A stretch of DNA of 64,000 bases from Streptomyces sp. MA5143a (GTDB lineage: Bacteria; Actinomycetota; Actinomycetes; Streptomycetales; Streptomycetaceae): NCBI RefSeq assembly GCF_900290235.1, contig NZ_OLMK01000010.1, positions 62,001-126,000 on the forward strand. The letters run 5' to 3'. Below, in pieces: positions 9,936 to 18,083 of this stretch. Under the pieces are notes generated by a model. That model searched no databases. It had not been told where the DNA came from and saw nothing but the letters and a program-made list of their open reading frames with translations. The position numbers and the translations under genes were made by a program. The stretch's first letter is position 1; every line of letters begins with the position of its first letter.

Positions 9936-10826
9936 ATGGTGAGCCGGACCAGTCTCATCCGCACACTGATCGCACTCATGGCCCTGCTGCTGTGCGCGCC
10001 GCTGACCACGGCCGCGGCGGCACCGTCCGCACCGGCCGCGCCCGCCGCCTGCGGCGTCCTCGCGCCGGGCGCCTCGGCCGCCGCCGAGCGGGCGATCGCC
10101 GCGGCCTGCGCCGAGGTCGCCGCGGGCACCTGGTACACATGGGGCGGCGGCCACGGCGACCGACCCGGCGCGACGTACGGGCAGGTCGACCCCACCGACC
10201 CGGCCAGCGAACACGACCCCGAGCGGCGCGGCTTCGACTGCTCCGGCCTCGTCCGGTACGCGTACGCCCAGGCCGCCGGAGGTACGGACATCCTCAACGG
10301 CGTCGCCAGCCAGCAGTACTACACGCACCGCGCCGCGGCCCGCTTCACCGCGGCCCAGGGCCTCGCCCCGCTGCTGCCGGGCGACCTGCTGGCCTACGGC
10401 AACAAGAAGAACCTGCACCACATCGCCATCTACCTCGGCGCGGGCAAGATGGTCGAGGCCAAGCAGTCCGGCACCAAGCTGATGGTCAGTGACGTCCGCC
10501 TCGGCGGGGACTACTTCGGTGCCGTCCGGGTCAACACCGGCCAGGTCACCGGCCACATCCACCAGACGTGGGGCACCGACGTGTGGACCAAGGAGGAGCC
10601 CCGCCTCGCGGCCGGGCGCGTCTACGCCTTCCCGTACTCGACCACCATCCGCGTCTACTGCCAGAAGCACTCGGACAAGGTCAACGCGGAGGGCTACGAG
10701 AACGACGCCTGGTCCTACCTGCCGGACTACAAGGCATGGGTCACCAACATCTACATCAAGGGCCCGGCCTGGCTCGCCGGCGTACCCAACTGCGACGACG
10801 TGCCCTTCCCGCCTCCGGGCCAGTGA
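9936..10826 (+). CDS. Secreted NlpC/P60 cysteine peptidase
   Basis: A 296-residue exported cell-wall hydrolase. The signal peptide covers about 1-28 (LIALMALLLCAPLTTAAAA). The NlpC/P60 domain holds the catalytic Cys in RGFDCSGLVRYAYAQ and the His in LHHIAIYLGAGKMVEA, with the partner polar residue expected further on. The last 90 residues have two Cys and an SH3-like beta pattern, perhaps a wall-binding module. The frame is open far upstream through the WD40 gene, but ATG at 9936 has SD GGAAACGGGGG and starts the signal peptide. Substrate is inferred to be peptidoglycan stem peptide. Confidence 0.85.
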   Translation: MVSRTSLIRTLIALMALLLCAPLTTAAAAPSAPAAPAACGVLAPGASAAAERAIAAACAEVAAGTWYTWGGGHGDRPGATYGQVDPTDPASEHDPERRGFDCSGLVRYAYAQAAGGTDILNGVASQQYYTHRAAARFTAAQGLAPLLPGDLLAYGNKKNLHHIAIYLGAGKMVEAKQSGTKLMVSDVRLGGDYFGAVRVNTGQVTGHIHQTWGTDVWTKEEPRLAAGRVYAFPYSTTIRVYCQKHSDKVNAEGYENDAWSYLPDYKAWVTNIYIKGPAWLAGVPNCDDVPFPPPGQ

Positions 10827-10862
10827 CCGTCCGCTCGGGCAACGCATCGGGCCAGTGACACA

Positions 10863-10900
10863 TCGCGCCGGTGACCGTCGGGGGGCGGCCACCGGCGCGA
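10863..10900 (+). terminator. Terminator after the NlpC/P60 gene
   Basis: Perfect 11-bp inverted repeat TCGCGCCGGTG / CACCGGCGCGA with a 16-base loop. A 12-base direct repeat CGGGCCAGTGAC (starting near 10817 and 10848) spans the stop codon just upstream. Confidence 0.6.
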
Positions 10901-11028
10901 GTCGTTCCCGAATCTCTCGGGCCGACTTGGAGAGGGCCTCCCCTGGCCGCCTCAACCACTGGGACTCCAGGCGGACTTGAGTGGCTTGCGGTGATCTCGC
11001 CGTGGGTGGTCTCGAGAAGAAGGGGGAG

Positions 11029-11493
11029 ATGAGCGTGACTCTCAAGGAGTATTCACCGGACGAGTTGGCGGGTCAGCCCATCGGTGCCTGGACCGGCGAG
11101 GCGTACCGTCACGTGGTCGGCGCCCTCCGTGCGCAGTTGGCGGTGGAGGGGCTCACGCAGCCGCACTGGTGGACGCTCAACCACGTTGCCGGGGAGCCGG
11201 GGAGGTGGACCCGCGCGACACTGATCGAGCGGTTGGCGAAGTACGAGGACCTCGGGATCGACTTCGACGGTGTCTTCGACGATCTCGTCGCCCGTGGATG
11301 GCTGACGGAGGAGGCGGGGCTCATGACCTTGACCGAGGCCGGTGAGGACGGGCGCCTTCGGGCCCGGGAACGCAACGCCCGTGTGCATCGTCAGATGCAT
11401 GAAGGCGTCGACACGGCCGACTTCGTCACCACCGTCAACGTCCTGCGCCGCATGGTCGCCAACCTGGGTGGCGACGGCAACCTGCCGGACTGA
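11029..11493 (+). CDS. MarR-like winged-helix regulator
   Basis: A 154-residue cytosolic protein with a winged-helix layout: PHWWTLNHVAGEPGRWTRATLIERLAKY followed by a WLTEE wing and a helical tail. This is the streptomycete MarR-like type with a degenerate recognition helix. The SD AAGGGGGAG abuts ATG 11029 but sits 7 bases before GTG 11035, so the GTG (protein starting MTLKEYSPDE) may be the real start. No operon partner. Ligand and target are unknown. Confidence 0.65.
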   Translation: MSVTLKEYSPDELAGQPIGAWTGEAYRHVVGALRAQLAVEGLTQPHWWTLNHVAGEPGRWTRATLIERLAKYEDLGIDFDGVFDDLVARGWLTEEAGLMTLTEAGEDGRLRARERNARVHRQMHEGVDTADFVTTVNVLRRMVANLGGDGNLPD

Positions 11494-11681
11494 CGGGCGC
11501 CGCCGTCCACCGTGGCCGGGACGAGGCGGGCCTCGGGCCCGAGCCGCACACCTTCCCGGACGTCCCGTACGCTGCGTCAGCGTACGGGCACTTTCTGTGG
11601 ACAGTACGCAGATCTTCCCGCCAGTCTTGGTGCCGTCGGGGCATGGGGGCCACAGCGCACGAAGACCGGAGGTGGCCGCGG

Positions 11682-12572
11682 ATGACGGGCGGCGGCATGG
11701 GCAACGAGTACGACGAGGGACCGGCCGACGAGGGGACGGTGGTGGACCGCGAACCGGATCCCTCGGACAGTCTGCGGACGTGGGGCGCCGTGACACAGGC
11801 GCTGCGCGAGCACGCGGGCTACAGCCGGGCCGAGTTCGCGGATCTCGTCCGCTTCTCCAAGCACACGGTGGAATCGGTGGAGCAGGGGCGCCGGATGCCG
11901 GATGTGACCTATGTGGAGCGGGCCGACGAACTGCTCGGGAACACGGGGGCGTTGCGGAAGGCGTCCCAGTACGTGACGCGGGGGAGAGGGGACGTGGGCC
12001 TGGCGGCCTGGTTCCGCCAGTGGGCCCGGCTGGAGCGGGTCGCGGTGAGCCTGTGCACCTATGAATGCAGGGTGGTGCCGGGGCTGTTGCAGTCCAGGGA
12101 CTACGCGCGGGCGGTCTTCGAGGGGACCGTCCCGGTGACGCCGGACGACCAGCTGGAGAGCTTCATGGACCGGCGGATGGAGCGGCAGCGGATGCTGTCC
12201 GAGCGGCCGACGACCCCGTTCAGCTTCATCGTCGAGGAGCATGTCTTCCGGCGCCGCTTCGGCGACGGCACCCGGGTGCGGGGGTTGTTCGACCATGTGC
12301 TGGAGCTGAGCGCGCCGCGCAATGTGACGCTCCAGATCGTGCCCCTGGAAGCCGGGTTGCACGCGTGCCTCGACGGGCCGGTGCGCCTGCTGGAGACACC
12401 GAAGGGCCAGCGGTACGCGTACTCGGAAGGGCAGCAGAACGGCCGTCTGATCTGCGACGCGAAAGAGGTGAGCCTGCTCCACCAGCGCTATGACACACTG
12501 CGCTCGCAGGCCCTGAACGCCAAGGATTCCCGGGCGCTGCTGGAGCGACTCCGAGGGGAACTAGACCTATGA
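11682..12572 (+). CDS. XRE-family regulator with DUF5753 (Scr1/WhiJ-like)
   Basis: A 296-residue protein with an N-terminal XRE helix-turn-helix (AGYSRAEFADLVRFSKHTVESVEQGRRMP) and a C-terminal DUF5753 domain (WARLERVAVSLCTYECRVVPGLLQSRDYARAVF). This is the actinobacterial WhiJ/Scr1 architecture. ATG 11682 has GGAGG 9 bases upstream. An alternative ATG at 11697 lacks an SD. Its stop overlaps the start of a DUF397 gene by 4 bases, the usual pairing. Such pairs act in development or antibiotic control and have been likened to toxin-antitoxin modules. The target here is unknown. Confidence 0.88.
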   Translation: MTGGGMGNEYDEGPADEGTVVDREPDPSDSLRTWGAVTQALREHAGYSRAEFADLVRFSKHTVESVEQGRRMPDVTYVERADELLGNTGALRKASQYVTRGRGDVGLAAWFRQWARLERVAVSLCTYECRVVPGLLQSRDYARAVFEGTVPVTPDDQLESFMDRRMERQRMLSERPTTPFSFIVEEHVFRRRFGDGTRVRGLFDHVLELSAPRNVTLQIVPLEAGLHACLDGPVRLLETPKGQRYAYSEGQQNGRLICDAKEVSLLHQRYDTLRSQALNAKDSRALLERLRGELDL

Positions 12573-12784
12573 GCACGACGGAACTGGCGTGGTTCAAGTC
12601 CAGCTACAGCGGCAGCCAGGGTGACGACTGCGTCGAAGTCGCCGTCACTCGCCGGGCCGTGTGCGTACGGGACTCCAAGGACCTGGCCCTCCCTCACTTC
12701 GCGGTCGGCCGCGAGGAATGGGCGCGGTTCGTGGGGTTCGTGGGGCGCCACGGAAGCGCCCGGCGGGCGGATCCCATCGCGTAG
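12569..12784 (+). CDS. DUF397 protein, partner of the upstream XRE regulator
   Basis: A 71-residue protein with the DUF397 signature WFKSSYSG, then DDCVEVA, VCVRDSK and FAVGREEWARFV. The start ATGA overlaps the preceding stop, so the pair is probably translationally coupled. By family knowledge these small proteins work with their XRE-DUF5753 neighbour. The biochemical role is not established. Confidence 0.9.
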   Translation: MSTTELAWFKSSYSGSQGDDCVEVAVTRRAVCVRDSKDLALPHFAVGREEWARFVGFVGRHGSARRADPIA

Positions 12785-12791
12785 ACCAGGG

Positions 12792-12824
12792 CGGTGGGCG
12801 CCTCCCGCGCGAAGGCGCCCACCG
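12792..12824. terminator. Bidirectional terminator
   Basis: Perfect 11-bp inverted repeat CGGTGGGCGCC / GGCGCCCACCG with an 11-base loop between the convergent DUF397 gene and the membrane protein gene. Confidence 0.7.
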
Positions 12825-12870
12825 GCACGTCGTGTGCCGCCGCCGGGACGAACGGCTCCTGCTTGACAGG

Positions 12871-13452
12871 TCAGTTGGCGAGGGGCAGCCGTTCGACATG
12901 GGCGACCCGGAGGGAGTCGATGTCGGCCAGGGTGTGCTTGTCCGCCAGCTCCACGTACTCGTCGAAGTCGCCTTCGGCGGAGTCGGTCTCGCCCGGTCCG
13001 AGATGGGTGGAGCTGACGTACGCCTGACCCACGAAGTCGCCTTCGTCGTCGAAACCGTTGACGATCACGGTGTAGTTGGCGGGTTCACCGCCCTTGTTGG
13101 TGATCTCGTAGTCGAAGCTGTACGTGGTGCTCGCGTCGCAGTCGTTGTAGTCGAACTCGTCGCCATCGTCGCACTGTTCGCCCTCGTCGAGGAGGTCGTT
13201 CCTCTCCTTCGCGAGCTTCCCGCCCGAGATCTCGACATGGCTCATGGCGTCGTCCCCGCCGGCCACCGTCCACCAGGTGACGCCCGCGCCGACGAGCAGG
13301 CCCGCCACGACCCCGAGGGCGACGAGCGCCACCCTCCCGCCCGGACGCTTCGGCGTTCCGTCGGGACCGTGCGGCGTCACATCGGCTCTCATCGGCGTCA
13401 CATCGGGTATCTGTGGCATCCGGTCGGGCATCTGCGGTGTCTGGCCGGTCAT
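12871..13452 (-). CDS. Single-pass membrane protein with extracellular domain
   Basis: 193 residues: a Pro/Thr-rich cytosolic N-terminus with MPQIPDVTP-like repetition, one transmembrane helix (VALVALGVVAGLLVGAGVTWW, about 42-62) and an acidic extracellular beta-rich domain (STTYSFDYEITNKGGEPANYTVIVNGFDDEGD) that resembles FxLYD-type domains. ATG 13452 is chosen over the upstream frame because GAGGAG precedes it. It stands alone between terminated or divergent neighbours. No function can be assigned. Confidence 0.7.
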   Translation of the reverse strand: MTGQTPQMPDRMPQIPDVTPMRADVTPHGPDGTPKRPGGRVALVALGVVAGLLVGAGVTWWTVAGGDDAMSHVEISGGKLAKERNDLLDEGEQCDDGDEFDYNDCDASTTYSFDYEITNKGGEPANYTVIVNGFDDEGDFVGQAYVSSTHLGPGETDSAEGDFDEYVELADKHTLADIDSLRVAHVERLPLAN

Positions 13453-13619
13453 GGCGCTGCTCCTCGTAGGGATGGATGGTCGTTCACCGACATCCACACC
13501 GTCGGCACGGAAAAGGTTGCACCGATCGCCGTCCAGCCGCCGCGCCGATCACGAAAAACGACCACCACAGGACGATTTCAGCCCACTACAGGGCGCCACG
13601 GGGCCCGTACGTTCGTCGT

Positions 13620-14438
13620 ATGCCAACCAGCAAGCACCTCCTGACCTCGGTCCAGGTGGCCCGCTTCGTCGCGCAGGGATTCCTGCGCCTGGACGGGGTG
13701 GTGCCACGGGAGACCAACGAACGGGCCATCGCCGCGCTCGCCGAGGGCCTGCCCGGCGTGCCCTACGGCGCCCCGCTGAGCGAGGCGTTCCTACCCGGCG
13801 GTTTCGTCCGCGAACTGCTCGACCTGCCCGTCGTCGCCGGTGCCGTGGAGAGCCTGGTCGGACCCGGACCGACCGTCGACCACCACGCCGTGCACGTCCG
13901 CGAACCCCACGAGGGCCACGCCCAGGACCTCCACGCGGACGCGATCATCGACGTACGGCCGGACGCCTTCGACATCCAGCTCATGTACTACCCGCACGAG
14001 GTGACCGCCGAGATGGGCGGCACGCTCAGCGTGCCCGGCAGCCATCTGCGCCGGATCAACGAGACGGACATCGGCCGCGTCCAGAACCTGCGCGGCCAGA
14101 CCCGCCTGACCTGCCCGGCGGGCACGGTCGTCCTCCTGCACCACGGCATCTGGCACGGCGGCCGCCGCAACGACACCGCCCACCGCCGCTACATGTACAA
14201 GCTGCGCCTCAACCCGACCGTGCCGCAGGTACTCCTGTGGGACACCGCCGACCTGCACGACCCGGCCGTGACCGCGGAACTGGACACCCACTTCCCGTGG
14301 TACGAGCAGGCCACCGGCCGACTGGAGATCCACAACCGGGCCCTGCTCTGGCGGGCCCTGACCGGCGATCCGTCGTTCGACATCGAGTACTGGGTCACCC
14401 GTGTCAGCAACCGGCCCGCGCTGAGGAGCCACGCATGA
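13620..14438 (+). CDS. Phytanoyl-CoA dioxygenase (PhyH) family oxygenase
   Basis: A 272-residue Fe(II)/2-oxoglutarate-type oxygenase. The double-stranded beta-helix iron site is visible as HAD in QDLHADAI (about residue 102) and the distal His in HHGIWHGGRRN (about 181), followed by an Arg suited to bind 2-oxoglutarate. PhyH proteins hydroxylate lipids or small natural products. The substrate here is unknown. The gene after it overlaps by 4 bases (ATGA), so the two are a unit. The SD is weak (GGGGCCCG). Confidence 0.8.
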   Translation: MPTSKHLLTSVQVARFVAQGFLRLDGVVPRETNERAIAALAEGLPGVPYGAPLSEAFLPGGFVRELLDLPVVAGAVESLVGPGPTVDHHAVHVREPHEGHAQDLHADAIIDVRPDAFDIQLMYYPHEVTAEMGGTLSVPGSHLRRINETDIGRVQNLRGQTRLTCPAGTVVLLHHGIWHGGRRNDTAHRRYMYKLRLNPTVPQVLLWDTADLHDPAVTAELDTHFPWYEQATGRLEIHNRALLWRALTGDPSFDIEYWVTRVSNRPALRSHA

Positions 14439-14719
14439 GGCACATGAGGCAACAGGTCCTGGTTCTCTATCTGTCGACCTCGGCGCTCGACTCCCCGGTC
14501 GTCGGCTGGTCCCGCTACGACGGGACCGGCCGGACCCGCCCCACGGCCGGTGACAGCGACGAACCGCCCTACGGCACGGGGCTCGACGCGCTGCTCGACG
14601 GGTGGCGCCTGTTCCAGGCGTCGCAACTGCTGCCGCCCCAGGCCGGCCACGAGTACGACGTCTCGTTTCTGAAGCACGAGTTCTTCTTCGAGAAACTGGA
14701 GGAGACCTCCGCAGGTTGA
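14435..14719 (+). CDS. Small conserved-type protein coupled to the PhyH oxygenase
   Basis: A 94-residue hydrophilic protein (VLVLYLSTSALDSPVVGWSRYDG, LDALLDGWRLFQASQLLP, then a charged C-terminus). I do not recognise a family and see no signal peptide or membrane segment. The ATGA overlap with the preceding stop and the shared terminator behind it suggest it helps or is co-needed with the PhyH enzyme. ATG at 14444 is an alternative start. Confidence 0.6.
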   Translation: MRHMRQQVLVLYLSTSALDSPVVGWSRYDGTGRTRPTAGDSDEPPYGTGLDALLDGWRLFQASQLLPPQAGHEYDVSFLKHEFFFEKLEETSAG

Positions 14720-14727
14720 CGGTGAGC

Positions 14728-14767
14728 CCCGTGGCCCGGTCGCGGGGCGAGCGAACCGGGCCACGGG
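14728..14767. terminator. Bidirectional terminator
   Basis: Perfect 13-bp inverted repeat CCCGTGGCCCGGT / ACCGGGCCACGGG with a 14-base loop, between the PhyH operon and the convergent cellulase gene. Confidence 0.75.
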
Positions 14768-14815
14768 AGTCTCGGACCGGCGGCCGTGAGCCATGGCCGC
14801 GGGCGCCGGTCGCGA

Positions 14816-15781
14816 TCAGTAGCCGTAGATCATCTTGTAGGCGACCTCGGGCAGGAACTGGCCGGCCGTGGAGCCGGCTCCCACGCCGCAGTTGCCGTCC
14901 GACTCGCCCGGCGCCTTGATCCACAGCAGCATCTCGGCGCCGCCGCCCATCTGGGTGGCCGGGCCGATCCGGCGGCCCGACGGGTTGCACCACTGGCCGT
15001 TGGAGCCGTTGCCGTTGCGGCTGGTGTCCACGACGAACGGCTTGGTGTAGCCGTAGCGGGCACTGAGCTCCCTGTTCACCGCGTTGCCGTAGGCGGTGTT
15101 CTCGCCCGTGGTGAGGTAGTTGGAGATGTTCAGCGAAAAGCCGTGGGCCTGCCGCACGCCCGCCTCGTGCAGCCGCTTGGCCATGGTCGCGGCGTCCGTC
15201 CAGGCGGGGTTGCCGGCGTCCATGTAGACCCAGGTGTTGGGGGCCTGACGGCTGAACTGGGAGACGGCGCCGCTGAGCATGCTCTGGCGCTCGGCTATCT
15301 GCGCCTGGTTCATGCAGCCGTAGTCCCCGAGGGAGTCCGGCTCCAGGATCACCAGGGCCGGACGGTTGCCGATACCGCCGGCGAACTGGGAGATCCAGCT
15401 CGCGTAGGCGGACGGAGAGGAGGCGCCGCCCGCCGAGTGCCCGCCGCAGTAGTCGCGGTTGTAGACGTTGTACGCGACGAGGATGGGCAGCTTGTCCCGG
15501 CTGTCCGCCGCGCCCGTGAACGAGCTGGTGGCGGAGCCGATCGAGCCGCTCCACGAGCCGAACCAGCGGGCCATCGGGGTGTTGGCGAGGGAGTTGTTGA
15601 TCGCCGACGCCCGGCCGTCACGGGGGTTGGCCGCGACCCACCGCTTCGCGCTGGAGTCGGGGTCCACGTAGAACCCGCTGGTCATGCTGGTCGGGTCGGC
15701 GGCATGGGCGGACGGAGCTGCGGCGAGCGCGAGGGGCAGAGCGCAGAGCGCTGCCATCAGGGTGCGGAACCTGCGGCGCAT
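14816..15781 (-). CDS. Secreted GH6 cellulase (endoglucanase/cellobiohydrolase)
   Basis: A 321-residue exported glycoside hydrolase family 6 enzyme that cuts beta-1,4-glucan by inversion. Signal peptide about 1-27 (ALPLALAAAPSAHAA). Family motifs: YNVYNRDYCGGHS with Asp near 110, VILEPDSLG with the general-acid Asp near 149, and LLWIKAPGESDGNCG near the end. There is no cellulose-binding module, so it is a bare catalytic domain. The upstream frame to 15883 is ignored because ATG 15781 has GAGGTGAT upstream and starts the signal. Two CebR/CelR-type palindromes lie 88-116 bases upstream, implying cello-oligosaccharide induction. Confidence 0.92.
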   Translation of the reverse strand: MRRRFRTLMAALCALPLALAAAPSAHAADPTSMTSGFYVDPDSSAKRWVAANPRDGRASAINNSLANTPMARWFGSWSGSIGSATSSFTGAADSRDKLPILVAYNVYNRDYCGGHSAGGASSPSAYASWISQFAGGIGNRPALVILEPDSLGDYGCMNQAQIAERQSMLSGAVSQFSRQAPNTWVYMDAGNPAWTDAATMAKRLHEAGVRQAHGFSLNISNYLTTGENTAYGNAVNRELSARYGYTKPFVVDTSRNGNGSNGQWCNPSGRRIGPATQMGGGAEMLLWIKAPGESDGNCGVGAGSTAGQFLPEVAYKMIYGY

Positions 15782-15868
15782 GACATCACCTCGGATATCT
15801 GGCAGAGGTGCGTCGCCCGCTCTCGTCCGGAGCGGGCGACGCGATGGGGGGAAGTGCGGTGATGGAGG

Positions 15869-15897
15869 TGGGAGCGCTCCCATTGGAAGCGCTTCCA
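15869..15897. promoter_or_regulatory. Two CebR/CelR-type operators upstream of the cellulase
   Basis: 15869-15882 is exactly TGGGAGCGCTCCCA, the published binding palindrome of the LacI-family cellulose regulators CelR (Thermobifida) and CebR (Streptomyces). One base on, 15884-15897 is a second perfect palindrome, TGGAAGCGCTTCCA. They sit in the cellulase promoter region, beside the divergent LacI gene. Confidence 0.88.
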
Positions 15898-16030
15898 GTG
15901 GTGCGGATGGTGCTGCGAACCTTTGGGGGTGTGGTCGGTATCGTGTGGCTGACTGGTAGAACTGTCAAGAGTCGAAGCGTGAAACTCCCTCTTGTCCCAC
16001 GTGAGTTCAAGGCTCTACGGTCCTTCTGAC

Positions 16031-16044
16031 CGGAAGCGCTCCCA
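16031..16044. promoter_or_regulatory. Third CebR-type site, in front of the LacI gene
   Basis: CGGAAGCGCTCCCA matches the canonical palindrome at 12 of 14 bases and ends 25 bases before the start of the LacI regulator. This suggests autoregulation. Confidence 0.65.
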
Positions 16045-16069
16045 GTTTTCGGACAGGGAGGAGAGACCG

Positions 16070-17089
16070 ATGGTCATGGCAGAGGATCCGCCGCGTCGGC
16101 AGCCCACGCTCGACGCGGTGGCCCGACTCGCGGGGGTCTCCCGCTCCGTGGCCTCCCGCGTCCTCAACAACGCGCCGCACGTCAGCCGGGGAAAACGCGA
16201 GGCCGTCGAGCGGGCCGTCCGGGAACTCGGCTACGTGCCCAACCCGACCGCCCGCGCGCTGGCCACCCGGCAGACGGGCGCGGCCGCCCTGGTCGTCTCC
16301 GGCGAGGACCCGTCGATCTTCGCGGATCCGTTCTTCGCCCAGGTGATCGTGGGGGCGTCGGCGGCGCTGGAGGAGGCCGACCTGCATCTGATGCTGTGCC
16401 TGGCAGCGACCGACCGGGGCCGCAGACGTGTGGAGGAGCTCCTCCGCGGCAAGGGCGCCGACGGGGTGATGCTGATGGCGCTGCGGGAGAACGATCCGCT
16501 GGCGCGGACGGCCGACGAGGCGGAGATGCCCGTGGTGTTCGGGGGCCGCCCCGTCGGCTCGGCTCCCCGCTGGTACGTGGACGTCGACAACACCGGCGGG
16601 GCGCGCGAGGCCACGGAGTACCTGCTCTCCCGGGGCCGGAGCCGGGTGGCCGTGATCTGCGGGCGGCTGGACACCGAGGTGGGGCGCGCGCGGTACCGCG
16701 GCTACCAGGACGCCATGCTGGCCGCCGGCCTGGAACCGTTCCCGCCGAACGAGGGGGACTTCACGGAGCCCAGCGGGGCCGCCGTCATGGCCGCGCTGCT
16801 GCTCCAGCACCCCGACGTGGACGCGGTGTTCGCCGCCAACGACAACATGGCGGCGGGGGCGCTGCGCACCCTGCGGGAGGCCGGGCGACGCGTCCCCGCC
16901 GACGTCGCCGTGGTCGGCTTCGACGACCTGGCCGCGGCCCGCATGGCCGATCCACCGCTCACGACCGTCCACCAGCCGATAGCCGCCCTGGGCCGCGAGA
17001 CGGCCCGCATGCTCGCCGCCCTCATCCACGGCCAGACCCCCACACCGCTGATCCTCCCCACCCACCTGGTCCGCCGCGCCAGCGCGTGA
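16070..17089 (+). CDS. LacI-family repressor, probable cellulase regulator
   Basis: A 340-residue LacI/GalR protein: helix-turn-helix TLDAVARLAGVSRSVASRVLNNAPHVS (about 14-40), hinge GYVPNPTARALATRQT, then a periplasmic-binding-protein-like sugar sensor ending VHQPIAALGRETARMLAALI. ATG 16070 follows GGGAGGAG. It is divergent from the GH6 gene, and three CebR-type palindromes lie between the two starts. I infer that it represses both until cello-oligosaccharide binds. The absence of a cebEFG transporter nearby means it could be a local paralogue and not CebR itself. Confidence 0.88.
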   Translation: MVMAEDPPRRQPTLDAVARLAGVSRSVASRVLNNAPHVSRGKREAVERAVRELGYVPNPTARALATRQTGAAALVVSGEDPSIFADPFFAQVIVGASAALEEADLHLMLCLAATDRGRRRVEELLRGKGADGVMLMALRENDPLARTADEAEMPVVFGGRPVGSAPRWYVDVDNTGGAREATEYLLSRGRSRVAVICGRLDTEVGRARYRGYQDAMLAAGLEPFPPNEGDFTEPSGAAVMAALLLQHPDVDAVFAANDNMAAGALRTLREAGRRVPADVAVVGFDDLAAARMADPPLTTVHQPIAALGRETARMLAALIHGQTPTPLILPTHLVRRASA

Positions 17090-17283
17090 CCCTGCCGGGG
17101 GCGGCCTGGTGAAACACGGGACCGCGGTGAATTCTGCGGTCGGGCTGGCGCAGTCACCGCGGGTTCACATCCCACACCCAGTGCCAGGTGATGGCACGAG
17201 CACCTTCTGGTCCGTAGCTCAGCGCGATCGGTCAGCGGGGCACAACCTCCCAAGACAGAGCGACCAGCGGGCAGGATGGCCTC

Positions 17284-17652
17284 ATGACAAAACCGTCCGT
17301 ACGGTCAGTCCGACGTGCCGCCTCTGGTTCAGTGCTGTCCTTGTGGTCACAGGACTCTGTGTTGTCGATCGGTTCAGTGGGATCGGTGCTGTCTGTGGGG
17401 TCCGTCGGTTCGGCCTTGTCAGTGGGCTCGATCGGAAGCGCCCTGTCGGTCGGCTCGATCGGCTCCGCCCTGTCGCTGATCTCAACCGGGTCGTGGCTGA
17501 GTACAGGATCGTTGTTTTCCGCGCAGTCGCGGTGGTCGGTGCTGTCCTGGCGTTCCTCTCGCGGTTTCCTGGCCGCGGGAGCGGTAGGGGCGGCGACCGG
17601 CGCCCTGCTGTTGACCCAGATGCTGCACAAGGCTGATACCGGCACCGGATGA
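17284..17652 (+). CDS. Nonapeptide-repeat protein with C-terminal membrane helix
   Basis: 122 residues. Residues 28-72 are five tandem 9-residue units of pattern S-x-G-S-x-G-S-x-L (SVGSIGSAL is repeated exactly twice), which could wind as a beta-solenoid. Residues 94-113 (GFLAAGAVGAATGALLLTQM) form a membrane helix. AGGA lies 8 bases before ATG. The opposite strand is also open with a Pro/Thr/Asp-rich repeat, so the strand is chosen on start site and membrane helix. Function unknown. I recall similar Gly-Ser-rich repeat proteins in other streptomycetes. Confidence 0.55.
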   Translation: MTKPSVRSVRRAASGSVLSLWSQDSVLSIGSVGSVLSVGSVGSALSVGSIGSALSVGSIGSALSLISTGSWLSTGSLFSAQSRWSVLSWRSSRGFLAAGAVGAATGALLLTQMLHKADTGTG

Positions 17653-17687
17653 CCTTGATCAGGATGAGGGGTTGTTTCACTCGGCGT

Positions 17688-17879
17688 TCAGACCGGAATG
17701 AGTCTTTGGTCCCGTGACGCAGGGGCGCGCCGGAAGACGGTGGCCTCGCCGGCGAGGTCGCCCTGCTGTCCGGGCGACAGAGCGCGGAAGCCGTTCGCCC
17801 GGATGTCGGAGGAGTGGCCGAAGAAGCCGCCGGGGGTCTCGGGGGAGTCGGGGACGCCCCATCCTTCCTCGTCGTGCGG
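17688..17879 (-). pseudogene. Decayed cold-shock-domain gene
   Basis: The reverse strand encodes PHDEEGWGVPDSPETPGG, then HSSDIRANGFRALSPGQQ, then RLIPV and a stop. This matches the middle and end of the small actinobacterial cold-shock-like proteins (WGV-DSPETPGG-HSSDIR-GFRALSPGQ). The usual first strand and an in-frame start are missing: the only nearby ATG is one base out of frame, and upstream is low-complexity GC-rich DNA. It is probably a non-functional remnant. The remaining 200 bases to the next gene hold only CTGCTCGACCC-type simple repeats. Confidence 0.5.
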
Positions 17880-18083
17880 CCGGCATCGGGGTCGCGCCGT
17901 TGGGAGGTCGGCCGCGCGACCGCCAGAGCGACCGGCCCTGACCAGCCCACCTCGGCCAGGCCGGCCGGGCCCCTTTGCCCACCCCCGCCCGACGGAGCCA
18001 CCCCGCCCTGCTCGACCCGCCCTGCTCGACCCCACCCCGCTCGGCACACCCCCCGGCCCCGCCCCGCCCGGCGTTCGGGGTGC

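Noticed and set aside
17365..17499. CRISPR-like array
   Set aside because: The periodic DNA encodes the nonapeptide repeat; units are contiguous, without spacers, and no cas genes are present.
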